From NCBI GenBank assembly GCA_023415795.1, contig JAEZJG010000021.1, positions 41,923 to 105,922 on the forward strand: a DNA stretch of 64,000 bases, written 5' to 3'. Position 1 is the first letter of the stretch. Each line of letters starts with the position of its first letter. The position numbers were made by a program, and so were the translations under genes. The notes below the pieces were generated by a model. The model did no database searches, was not told where the DNA came from, and saw nothing but the letters and a program-made list of their open reading frames with translations. Below, piece after piece: positions 57,695 through 64,000 of the stretch. Source of the DNA: Bacillota bacterium. Lineage in GTDB: Bacteria > Bacillota > Clostridia > Christensenellales > SZUA-584.

Positions 57695-58645
57695 ATGTCG
57701 GCACAGCTGGAAAAGATCATGGAGCTCTGCAGCCTGAAGCGTTACGGGGATATCGCTTACGGCAGCGTCAACGGCATTTCCGTCAACGTCGTGTACAACA
57801 CAATGTCCTCAAGTGCCTTTGTTCATTTCTTTATCGGGCGCGAAAGCGGCGTCAGCCTCAGCGAAATCAATTTGTTTTTGAAGGAGAACCACAAGGAGTT
57901 TCGCGCAAAAAATGCGCAGCAAAACGGCAGTGCGGTTACCATCATGCTCGACAGCCAGGTCAAGCGCATCAAACCGGAGCATGTCGCGGCGTTTTTGGAC
58001 AAATCCACAGCCTATTTGACTCAGCAAGGCTACCGTTCCGGCTGCTCTGTCTGCGGTCAGGATAATGACGAGGGCTTCACACAGCAAGGCGGCTTCGTGT
58101 TACAGATGTGTGCCCCGTGCCATGAGAGGCTGGCAGCTGCCACCACGCAAATCAAGCAGGAGCGCGCCGTTACGGGCAGCTATCTCACAGGCCTTTTGGG
58201 CGCTGTGCTGGGTGCCATTGTTGGCATTATCCCATGGGTATTAATCGGAATGCTGGGTTATATCGCAGGCATCAGCGGTCTCATCATGGCGTTTTTGGCT
58301 TATAAGGGCTATCTGCTGCTGCGCGGCAAGCGCGGCCCCGGCATGACATGGATACTGATACTTGTGCTTTTTGTCTTTACTTACGTTGCTGTATTGACCA
58401 GTGTGGGAGTCGAAGCGTATCAAGCGAGTGTTGAGGCAGGCCTTAGCGTTGGTCAGCTTATTTACTTGGTATTTATCGCACCTTTTACACCGGAGCTTTT
58501 TGACACCGGTGCGCTCTGGGGCAACATCGCACTTGGCTGGTTCTTCGCAGCGCTGGGCAGCTTTGCCTTCCTGCGCAAGACAAACAAGGAAGCGGTGGGC
58601 GCAGACCTTGCAGTCACACGCGTCAGCAACGATTTGAATCAGTAA
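57695..58645 (+). CDS. Unknown membrane protein with zinc-ribbon-like motif
   Basis: I do not recognise this 316-residue protein. Residues ~1-105 are soluble (LEKIMELCSLKRYGDIAYGS, SEINLFLKENHKEFRAKNAQ). A CSVCG...CAPCH pair (residues ~112-140) may bind zinc. Then come about four membrane helices (YLTGLLGAVLGAIVGIIPWV, LIGMLGYIAGISGLIMAFLA, WILILVLFVFTYVAVLTSV, IALGWFFAALGSFAFL). ATG 57695 has GAGGAGG seven bases before it. It lies 95 bases downstream of sigH, with a terminator after it. A role in the cell envelope or in sensing is guesswork. Confidence 0.6.
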   Translation: MSAQLEKIMELCSLKRYGDIAYGSVNGISVNVVYNTMSSSAFVHFFIGRESGVSLSEINLFLKENHKEFRAKNAQQNGSAVTIMLDSQVKRIKPEHVAAFLDKSTAYLTQQGYRSGCSVCGQDNDEGFTQQGGFVLQMCAPCHERLAAATTQIKQERAVTGSYLTGLLGAVLGAIVGIIPWVLIGMLGYIAGISGLIMAFLAYKGYLLLRGKRGPGMTWILILVLFVFTYVAVLTSVGVEAYQASVEAGLSVGQLIYLVFIAPFTPELFDTGALWGNIALGWFFAALGSFAFLRKTNKEAVGADLAVTRVSNDLNQ

Positions 58646-58673
58646 GCATCACCGAACTGAATAACACATAAGC

Positions 58674-58710
58674 AAACGCCGCAAGGTTTTATTGGAGCCT
58701 TGCGGCGTTT
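58674..58710 (+). terminator. Terminator after the unknown membrane protein gene
   Basis: AAACGCCGCAAGG (58674-58686) and CCTTGCGGCGTTT (58698-58710) form a perfect 13-base-pair stem. The T-run at the 3' side is short (GTTTATAC). Confidence 0.65.
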
Positions 58711-58829
58711 ATACTATTTGTAATTTCCACAGTCTCCACTTCATAATATTCATGTACCTTGATATTTTGTATTATGCTACTATCCGTTTAGCAAGGTGCC
58801 TAACTCTAATCAAGGAGGCTCACCACACT

Positions 58830-59501
58830 ATGAGCAAACAGAAGCAGCGGTGCCCCTTATGCAGCAGGCATTGCCCGTTGGAATCTCCGCGCTGCCGCAA
58901 GGGCGAGAAGTACGCACGCAGCCTGCAACAGCAAGCCATCTTGCAGCCTCAGCCCACAGCAGCACCGAATACTCTTAGCGTCAGCGATACGCTGCTTTCG
59001 CAGCTGCGTCTCATCAGCCGCAATCCGCTTCTTCACCCACAGGCAGGCAGCAGCCGTTACCGCATATTATCCACGCTGGCGGAGCGTGAGCGGACTGGTC
59101 AGCAACAGCTCAAGGAACTTCTGGGCGTCAAATCAAGCTCACTCAGCGAGCTGTTGGCCAAGCTGGAAAAGAAGAACCTGATAAAACGCAAAAAGAACGA
59201 GAATGATAAGCGCAACCGCGATATCATGCTGACGGAGGAAGGGCGCAATTGGCTTCACACGCACACACTTGACGATAACCGCAGCCAACTGCTCGCGGCG
59301 CTGACTGAGGACGAGAAAGCGCAGCTGTCGGCGCTGCTGGGCAAGCTGCTGACCAAAGCTGCTCATAGCCCAGCCACCGTCACCCAAACGGACACATTAC
59401 GTGCGGACACACGTGACCTGGAGCAGCAAGCTGCCACGCACCCGTTCGTTGAAGAAATCTCCCCTGCCGGGGCGATCGTAAACGACCCGGAGCCAGTGTA
59501 A
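58830..59501 (+). CDS. MarR-family regulator with N-terminal zinc-binding motif
   Basis: The protein of 223 residues begins QKQRCPLCSRHCPLESPRC, a four-cysteine motif found on a subset of clostridial MarR proteins. The winged-helix domain (residues ~55-170) is LLHPQAGSSRYRILSTLAER, QQQLKELLGVKSSSLSELLA, KLEKKNLIKRKKNENDKRNR and DIMLTEEGR. A Thr/Ala-rich tail follows. It may sense metal or redox state through the cysteines. AAGGAGG precedes ATG 58830; an upstream frame to 58692 overlaps the terminator. No target gene is adjacent. Confidence 0.8.
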   Translation: MSKQKQRCPLCSRHCPLESPRCRKGEKYARSLQQQAILQPQPTAAPNTLSVSDTLLSQLRLISRNPLLHPQAGSSRYRILSTLAERERTGQQQLKELLGVKSSSLSELLAKLEKKNLIKRKKNENDKRNRDIMLTEEGRNWLHTHTLDDNRSQLLAALTEDEKAQLSALLGKLLTKAAHSPATVTQTDTLRADTRDLEQQAATHPFVEEISPAGAIVNDPEPV

Positions 59502-59551
59502 TTATTGCAGGAATCATGCTAGGTTTTTGCTCACATGTTTCTCTCTTAGTC

Positions 59552-60286
59552 TTATATTACTAAGCCACCGCTGACCCCCAACACCTGCCCCGTGACAAAG
59601 GCGGCTTTGTCTAATGCAAGATAATATATCGCCTCTGCCACGTCGCGCGGAGACCCGATTGCGCCCAACGGCGTTTCGTCCTTCAGCGCGGCTATCGCAG
59701 CTTCGTCCAGATTGGCTGTCATCGCGGTGGCGATCACGCCGGGAGCCACGCAGTTCACGCGTATGCCGCACGGCCCAACCTCCTTCGCAAGCGCCTTGGT
59801 CAGCCCGATAACAGCGGCTTTCGCGGCGCTGTAGTGCACCTCGCACGATGCACCCACCTCGCCCCACATTGAGGACACGTTCACGATGCTGCCGCTCTTG
59901 CGCGATATCATCCCGGGCAGCACGGCCTGACAGCAGTGGAACACACCCTTCACGTTCACATCAAACATGTCGTCCCACTCCCGTGCGGTGATGTCAGTGA
60001 ACAGCTTTTGCTGCGCCAGCCCAGCGTTGTTAACCAGCGCGTCGATGCGGGTGAACGCGCGGTTTACCTTCTCCGCCATCGCCCTCACCGCGTAAGGATC
60101 GCGCACGTCGGCCTGCACGCGAATGGCGCTGGCATGACGCGCCTTTAGCTCGTCCACCAATGCCTGCGCGGCGGCTTCGCTTTTGTGGTAGTGCACCGCC
60201 ACGTTCCAGCCCTCTGCCGCAAAGCGCTTGGCAGTTTCGCGGCCGATGCCCGTGGCCGCCCCGGTGATCAATACCGTTCGACTCAT
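59552..60286 (-). CDS. SDR-family reductase (FabG-like, possibly EF-P 5-aminopentanone reductase)
   Basis: The Rossmann fold is VLITGAATGIGRETAKRFAA; NNAG, the catalytic Ser in IVNVSSMWGEVGASCEVHYS, and the YSAAKAA motif (Tyr-x-x-x-Lys) define a classical short-chain reductase. NKGVFHCCQAVLPGMI and VTGQVLGVSGG complete it. The WGEVGASCEVHYSAAKA block resembles the YmfI group, which acts on the modified lysine of elongation factor P in Bacillota; a fatty-acid role is also possible. It has 244 residues and lies 13 bases after yfbR, so they share a transcript. Confidence 0.85.
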   Translation of the reverse strand: MSRTVLITGAATGIGRETAKRFAAEGWNVAVHYHKSEAAAQALVDELKARHASAIRVQADVRDPYAVRAMAEKVNRAFTRIDALVNNAGLAQQKLFTDITAREWDDMFDVNVKGVFHCCQAVLPGMISRKSGSIVNVSSMWGEVGASCEVHYSAAKAAVIGLTKALAKEVGPCGIRVNCVAPGVIATAMTANLDEAAIAALKDETPLGAIGSPRDVAEAIYYLALDKAAFVTGQVLGVSGGLVI

Positions 60287-60299
60287 GCTGCTCCGCCTT

Positions 60300-60875
60300 T
60301 CAGTTCAGCTCGTCCAGCGTCAGCTCAAAGCTGGGCACGAACGTCTTCATGAAGTAGTCCACCTCGGGGCGTTTTATATCGTCTATCGCCTTCTTCAACG
60401 TTTTCTTCGCCTTGGTAAATTCGCTGTTGCCCGCAGACAGCTCCTCCACACATTTGAGGTACGCGCAAATCTTGTCCGCCGCCTTCACGATGGCATGCGC
60501 CTCGTCGTCGTCCCGCTGCTTTACCAACGGCGCGTACACACCGCGCAGCTCCTCCGGCAGCATATTCAGCAGCTTGTCCTCCGCCACGCGCTCAATCTGC
60601 TTATACGCATTCTTGATCTCGGGGTTGAAATACTTGATGGGCGTCGCAAGATCACCCGTGATCACCTCGCCCGCTTCGTGGTATATCGCCAGCGCCATCA
60701 CATGCTCTGCGTCCACACCGCCGCCAAAGCGCTCGTTCTTGATCACCGCCAGTGCGTGCGCGATCATCGCCGCCTGCAGCGAATGCTCCTGTATGTTCTC
60801 GTCGCGCGTGTTGCGCATCAGACCCCACCGTCTGATGTTCTTCATCCGCGCCATATAACCAAAAAAGTGGTACAT
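60300..60875 (-). CDS. yfbR: 5'-deoxynucleotidase YfbR (HD domain)
   Basis: YfbR removes phosphate from deoxyribonucleoside 5'-monophosphates. The HD-type metal site is present in NIQEHSLQAAMIAHALAVI (His), IYHEAGEVITGDLATPIKY (His-x-x-Gly, Glu) and KAADKICAYLKCVEEL (Asp). The protein is about 191 residues, as usual. The start is ATG 60875 (MYHFFGYMARMKN) with AGGAGGGG five bases before it; a longer frame to 60986 contains no conserved residues. Its promoter is divergent from the transglutaminase-like gene. Confidence 0.9.
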   Translation of the reverse strand: MYHFFGYMARMKNIRRWGLMRNTRDENIQEHSLQAAMIAHALAVIKNERFGGGVDAEHVMALAIYHEAGEVITGDLATPIKYFNPEIKNAYKQIERVAEDKLLNMLPEELRGVYAPLVKQRDDDEAHAIVKAADKICAYLKCVEELSAGNSEFTKAKKTLKKAIDDIKRPEVDYFMKTFVPSFELTLDELN

Positions 60876-60897
60876 ATACACCCCTCCTGTTGCATCC

Positions 60898-60927
60898 ATT
60901 CTAATACACGGCGGCAGGCTTTGACAA
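60898..60927 (-). promoter_or_regulatory. Promoter for yfbR
   Basis: On the minus strand TTGTCA (60927-60922) and TAGAAT (60903-60898) are separated by 18 bases, about 20 bases before the start. Confidence 0.5.
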
Positions 60928-61070
60928 TGTATCCGGTAAAATTCCACCAATGCTGTCAAGTTTACAATCTTTTCACGCAATGCCATGCCACATATACCGG
61001 CAGACAGGTTATAATGACAATAGCAAGCGCCGTGGCTAGGCGGAAATTCGAGAAAGGAAGCGGACAGGCA

Positions 61071-62228
61071 ATGGATATTCTGAGCGACATCAATATCATC
61101 ACCGTTATCATGGTCTGCCTGTTTGTCTTCCCGATTTTAGCGGGAATCATTTGGCCGCTGACGCACGACAGAGTGCACCGCTCCTTCACCTCACTGCTCG
61201 GCAGCGTTATTTTTCTGGCGGCAATGCTGCTGGCGGCGTGGCTGACAAAGCTGCTGCTCTCCAGCGAGCCGGTGCTAAACTGGCTGTATCAGCTGATCCC
61301 CGCCATGCAAGGCATGCTGGAGTTTCGTGCCTTCTGGGTATACCTCGGCGCGTTTGCGATACTGACGTTTCTCATCGCCGCGCTGCTGCACCTGATGGCG
61401 CTGCCCTTTACGCTGTTCGCGCTGACGCCGGTATCCAACGCCATCGCTTCCGCCATCTGCTCTCTGCGCAGCCCGGCACGGCGCTTTGTGAGCGCACTGT
61501 GGAAGCTGCCCAAGGCCGTGTGGCTGGTGCTGCTGTTCACCATACTGCTGAGCTTATACACCAGCTATTTTAACAGCCCCCTCATATCCACATACGCCAG
61601 CCAGTCCGCGCCTTATCAGGCCGTGCAGCAAAGCGTTGTCCAACCGCTGCTGAGCAACAGCACGGTCAAGAACATACAGGTGCTGCTGGGCGACTCCTTT
61701 AAAACGGCGGAAACCGATGTTCAGCAACTGGCGGGCAAATACCTCGTCCGCTATTTCAACGGCATGACGCTGGAGGAAGCAACCAAATCCAGCGCCGAGA
61801 TAGACGCCGCCGCCCGTGAGATCGTCGGCAGCGAAACGGACGAGCGGCAGAAGGCATATCTGATTTACCTGTGGATATGCGAAAACCTCACGTACGACAA
61901 CGAAAAAGCTGCCGTCATCGCGCGAGACCCCTCGCTGGTGTCGTCCGGAGCCGTAGTGGCTTACAACACGCGCACCGGCATTTGCTTCGACTTCGCCTGC
62001 CTGTATGTGGCGATGTGCCGCTCCGTGGATGTGCGCGTCCGTTTCCTCACCGGCCTTGGCTACACCGGCACCGAATGGGGCGACCACGCGTGGAATCAGG
62101 CTTACGACGCCGACAAAGCGGTATGGATGAACGTGGACACCACCTTTGGCAGCACAGGCGTCAACTATTTTGACACGCCGTACTTCAATCTGGATCATGC
62201 GGACGGCGTGGTGCAGGGCGAATGGTAG
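61071..62228 (+). CDS. Membrane protein with extracytoplasmic transglutaminase-like domain
   Basis: Residues ~1-170 contain four or five membrane helices (INIITVIMVCLFVFPILAGI, SLLGSVIFLAAMLLAAWLT, AVWLVLLFTILLSLYTSYF). The C-terminal 210 residues are a transglutaminase-like domain with a probable triad: Cys in TGICFDFACLYVAMCRS, His in GDHAWNQAYD and Asp in VWMNVDTTFGSTG. Such proteins may be proteases or protein-crosslinking enzymes acting at the cell surface; the role here is not known. The start is ATG 61071 with AAAGGAAG upstream. A -10 (TATAAT 61010-61015) lies ahead, with a weak -35. Confidence 0.75.
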   Translation: MDILSDINIITVIMVCLFVFPILAGIIWPLTHDRVHRSFTSLLGSVIFLAAMLLAAWLTKLLLSSEPVLNWLYQLIPAMQGMLEFRAFWVYLGAFAILTFLIAALLHLMALPFTLFALTPVSNAIASAICSLRSPARRFVSALWKLPKAVWLVLLFTILLSLYTSYFNSPLISTYASQSAPYQAVQQSVVQPLLSNSTVKNIQVLLGDSFKTAETDVQQLAGKYLVRYFNGMTLEEATKSSAEIDAAAREIVGSETDERQKAYLIYLWICENLTYDNEKAAVIARDPSLVSSGAVVAYNTRTGICFDFACLYVAMCRSVDVRVRFLTGLGYTGTEWGDHAWNQAYDADKAVWMNVDTTFGSTGVNYFDTPYFNLDHADGVVQGEW

Positions 62229-62245
62229 CGCGGGCGTTTTGAGCC

Positions 62246-62275
62246 TTGACTTTTTCACCCGATGGGCGGTATAAT
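62246..62275 (+). promoter_or_regulatory. Promoter for the TPP riboswitch and thiT
   Basis: TTGACT (62246-62251) and TATAAT (62270-62275) are separated by 18 bases, just before the riboswitch. Confidence 0.65.
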
Positions 62276-62280
62276 GCATA

Positions 62281-62378
62281 CAGCCGCTGGGGGTGCCATA
62301 TTTGGCTGAGATGCGCTATAGCGCAAAACCCTTTGAACCTGTTGGGTCATTCCAACGTAGGGAAGCAAGATTCACGTC
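62281..62378 (+). ncRNA. TPP riboswitch (THI element)
   Basis: The conserved core is present: GGGGTGCC, GGCTGAGAT, AACCCTTTGAACCTG, and the 3' part GGTCATTCCAACGTAGGGA. Thiamine pyrophosphate binding would allow the terminator that follows (62383-62416) to form. It precedes the thiT gene, whose product imports thiamine, so transcription falls when TPP is plentiful. Confidence 0.93.
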
Positions 62379-62382
62379 TTAC

Positions 62383-62416
62383 AAGACCTGTGCGGTGCAT
62401 GGGTCTTTGCTTTTTT
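62383..62416 (+). terminator. Terminator controlled by the TPP riboswitch
   Basis: AAGACC (62383-62388) and GGTCTT (62402-62407) pair, with an inner TGC/GCA pairing; the run TTTTTT follows after three bases. It lies between riboswitch and thiT, so it is the expression platform. Confidence 0.75.
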
Positions 62417-62521
62417 AAAAGGGGGATATACGCGGAGTATATTCCTTTTTTCATTAAGCGGGCGTCTTCTCTCCTTCAGACTATGCCTCATGCGGACAAT
62501 ACTATTAACGAGGTGATTTTT

Positions 62522-63202
62522 ATGGAGAACTACGAAACATTCAGCGAGAGCTTCGGGGCGTTCCTGGAAGCCAACCGGACATGGATTCTCGTCCTGGCCG
62601 CGGTTGTGCTGATAGTCGGCGCGGTGCTGCTGGTAACAGTGGTGCGCAAGCGCCGCGACGCGCACAGCAGCTGGACGGTGCGTGAGCTGTCCCTCGCCGC
62701 GATGTGCTTGGCGCTCGCGTTCCTGCTGTCGTTCATCAAGATGTTTGAGCTGCCGCAGGGCGGTTCCGTCACCCCGGCGAGTATGCTGCCCATCATGCTG
62801 TTCGCCTACATCTATGGTACGCCCAAGGGTCTGCTGGTGGGGCTGGCCTACAGTTTGCTGCAATGCCTGCAGGATTTCTACGTGGTGCACTGGGCGCAGT
62901 TTCTGCTGGATTACACCGTCGCGTTCACGGTGCTGGGTTTGGCGGGGCTGTTCAAGAAGAGCATTGTTCCCGGCATGGTGATTGCGGGCGTGCTGCGTTT
63001 CATCGTGCACACGATATCCGGCATGGTGTTCTTCGGTGAATACGCTGCTGCCGGGCAAACAGCGCTGGCCTACTCCGCAGGCTACAACTCCTTCGCTTTG
63101 GTTGATCTCGCCATCTGCGTTGTGATCGCGGCCTTGCCGCCCGTTCACCGCATGATCCGCGATATGAAGACACGGCTGGGAACAAAGCCTACCGCTGCGT
63201 AG
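62522..63202 (+). CDS. thiT: Thiamine transporter ThiT (ECF S component)
   Basis: ThiT is the thiamine-binding subunit of a group II ECF transporter. The core MLPIMLFAYIYGTPKGLLVG, YSLLQCLQDFYVVHWAQFLL and DYTVAFTVLGLAGLF matches ThiT; the motif ELPQGGSVTPASMLPIM is diagnostic. The first 45 residues add a membrane helix (TWILVLAAVVLIVGAVLLV) that normal ThiT (~190 residues) lacks. The start is ATG 62522 with GAGGTG eight bases upstream; the frame to 62246 runs through the riboswitch and is rejected. The shared EcfA/EcfT module is not in the window. Confidence 0.93.
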   Translation: MENYETFSESFGAFLEANRTWILVLAAVVLIVGAVLLVTVVRKRRDAHSSWTVRELSLAAMCLALAFLLSFIKMFELPQGGSVTPASMLPIMLFAYIYGTPKGLLVGLAYSLLQCLQDFYVVHWAQFLLDYTVAFTVLGLAGLFKKSIVPGMVIAGVLRFIVHTISGMVFFGEYAAAGQTALAYSAGYNSFALVDLAICVVIAALPPVHRMIRDMKTRLGTKPTAA

Positions 63203-63227
63203 CTACCGATTTGCACCAAAAGAAAAA

Positions 63228-63256
63228 TGCCATCGTATTTGCGGTGGCACTTTTTT
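63228..63256 (+). terminator. Terminator of thiT
   Basis: TGCCATCG (63228-63235) and CGGTGGCA (63242-63249) form a stem with one G-U pair, followed by CTTTTTTG. Confidence 0.65.
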
Positions 63257-63281
63257 GTTTGGCTTTGTTTATGGGTGACGC

Positions 63282-63336
63282 AAAGGGTTGCCCTTTGAAT
63301 CCCGCTTAAGGGAGGCGTCCCTAAAGAATCCCTTTG
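63282..63336. repeat. Compact inverted-repeat cluster between thiT and SnoaL-like gene
   Basis: Short inverted arms occur in close order: CAAAGGG (63281-63287) with CCCTTTG (63290s) and again CCCTTTG near 63330, and AGGGA with TCCCT (63309-63322). The GC-rich, folded character resembles intergenic repeat elements of Clostridia. Only one copy was seen in the window. Confidence 0.3.
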
Positions 63337-63343
63337 TGTTAAA

Positions 63344-63754
63344 TTAAATCGGTCCTATGATATTCTCCGCAAAGAGTGTTTCAAATGTATTGACGGCACC
63401 GCCGTGCTCTACAATTCTCCCATTGATAACTCTATCAATATCGACACCTGTAAAGGATAGTCTTTTGTTTGTAGGTTTCATACCCAACCACTCTCCTTGA
63501 TGCGTGCCTTGCATAATAAACTCAGAAATGACGTGATCCCCATCTTCAAATTGCCGGACTATAGTCATTGTATAGTCCGGATATGTTTTTCTAATATCAA
63601 TAAGATGTTGCTTCATTCCTTCGATCCCAACAAGAACAAGTTGGTCACCCATTCTCACCGAGCAATCTTCTGAGATAAACTTATCAACGTCTTCGATACT
63701 ATGATTTGAAACAACTCTTTCGTAAAAATATTTAACTATCTCTTTGTTATTCAT
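63344..63754 (-). CDS. SnoaL-like / ester cyclase family protein
   Basis: The 136-residue protein has the cone-shaped NTF2/SnoaL fold pattern: NNKEIVKYFYERVVSNHSIE, DVDKFISEDCSVRMGDQ, MKQHLIDIRKTYPDYTMT, then DHVISEFIMQGTHQGEWLGM, and GVDIDRVINGRIVEHGG. Some members cyclise polyketides or hydrolyse small molecules; most are uncharacterised. The gene is more AT-rich than its neighbours, which hints at transfer, and lies next to an IS element. The start is ATG 63754. Confidence 0.75.
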   Translation of the reverse strand: MNNKEIVKYFYERVVSNHSIEDVDKFISEDCSVRMGDQLVLVGIEGMKQHLIDIRKTYPDYTMTIVRQFEDGDHVISEFIMQGTHQGEWLGMKPTNKRLSFTGVDIDRVINGRIVEHGGAVNTFETLFAENIIGPI

Positions 63755-63874
63755 TCTAACCTGCCGTTCATTCTAAATACTTTTTTGAGGGCTACTTTAT
63801 GTACTATTAATTCTACACTTCGTTCCATAATCCTCCATTCGCTCTTCTGCCCACAAAAAAAGAGCCGCACCCGC

Positions 63875-64000
63875 TGAAGTGACCCCAAAAAGTTAGACAA
63901 ATTATTATTTAGCAGTCGATAGGGCTTGAAACCTGTGAACAGCGGGTGTCAAGCCCTTTAGCTTTGTCTTAATTCGACGGTTGTTATAGTAGTCAAGATA
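63875..64000 (-). mobile_element. IS3-family (IS150-like) insertion sequence, right-hand end; truncated by window edge
   Basis: The terminal repeat reads TGAAGTGACCCCAAAAAGTT (63875-63894) and continues AGACAA, a well-known IS3/IS150-type end. The transposase C-terminus follows inside. The sequence just outside (AAAAAAAGAGCCGCACCCGC, 63856-63875) is half of a terminator-like stem, so the element seems to have inserted into an intrinsic terminator. Confidence 0.8.
63905..64000 (-). CDS. IS3-family transposase (OrfB), C-terminal fragment
   Basis: The last 31 codons are in the window: YLDYYNNRRIKTKLKGLTPA followed by VHRFQALSTAK and TAA at 63905-63907. The YNxxRIxxKLKGLTP pattern is the usual C-terminal end of IS150-type DDE transposases. 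The rest lies to the right of the window, so intactness is unknown. Confidence 0.85.
   Translation of the reverse strand, partial: YLDYYNNRRIKTKLKGLTPAVHRFQALSTAK

Noticed and set aside
60228..61070. Upstream extension of the transglutaminase-like gene
   Set aside because: The added part runs antisense through yfbR and the divergent promoter region; ATG 61071 has a ribosome site and starts the membrane helix.
1..64000. tRNA, rRNA genes, CRISPR arrays, prophage modules or toxin-antitoxin pairs
   Set aside because: Intergenic regions were read for cloverleaf ends, regular spaced repeats and small paired genes; none was convincing.

Overview
The window looks like chromosome from an anaerobic Gram-positive member of the Bacillota, class Clostridia. 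The evidence is strong AGGAGG-type ribosome sites, a sporulation sigma factor SigH, ECF vitamin transporters with a TPP riboswitch, a clostridial-type cellobiose phosphorylase, and Bacillota-type ECF and lipoprotein genes. Base composition is moderately GC-rich by eye (mid-50s percent, not counted), which would suit a Christensenellales- or Oscillospirales-like lineage; that placement is inference. No tRNA, rRNA or CRISPR array was seen.

1-12.7 kb (mostly minus strand): the conserved housekeeping string rplS, rbgA, rnhB, yraN, [glycosyltransferase cassette], comM, dprA, topA, trmFO. A three-gene membrane glycosylation cassette (GT-C mannosyltransferase-like protein, protein O-mannosyltransferase, GtrA flippase-like protein) sits between yraN and comM. 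A GntR/UTRA regulator lies between dprA and topA. TopA carries an unusual Lys/Ala-rich N-terminal tail.

12.8-14.6 kb: an ECF transporter S component, preceded by a structured 5' leader and translationally coupled to a two-domain P-loop kinase. 14.6-23.0 kb: a compact operon for the whole shikimate pathway and the Phe/Tyr branches (aroF, tyrA, aroB, aroA, aroC, pheA, an aroE-aroK fusion, aroQ). It is preceded by a promoter, a 39-residue Tyr/Phe-rich leader peptide and an intrinsic terminator, which together look like a classical attenuator.

23.0-29.7 kb (minus): an AT-rich TPR protein, a PadR/DUF1700/DUF4097 operon with palindromic operators, hflK-hflC and two Cys-containing unknowns. 29.9-33.9 kb (plus): recX, birA, a P1-family peptidase and the NAD(P)HX repair enzyme. 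34.0-37.2 kb (minus): a 2-oxoacid dehydrogenase E1 alpha, E1 beta and E2 set without E3. 37.5-46.7 kb: a PrsA-like foldase, an ADP-ribosylglycohydrolase family protein, a GNAT acetyltransferase, ykoEDC (thiamine-precursor ECF transporter) with DUF169, then a cysteine desulfurase with a TtcA-like sulfurtransferase.

46.8-56.8 kb: a cellodextrin utilisation locus. LacI regulator, solute-binding lipoprotein and two permeases run leftward; cellobiose phosphorylase, an MsmX-type ATPase and a cytoplasmic GH9 enzyme run rightward. The two divergent promoters each have a CGTTTTCG-centred operator candidate. Together the genes import cellodextrins, cut them inside the cell and split cellobiose by phosphorolysis.

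56.9-64.0 kb: sigH, an unknown zinc-ribbon membrane protein, a MarR regulator with a zinc ribbon, an SDR reductase with a YfbR nucleotidase, a membrane transglutaminase-like protein, a TPP riboswitch with thiT, a SnoaL-like protein and the edge of an IS3-family element that seems to have landed in a terminator.
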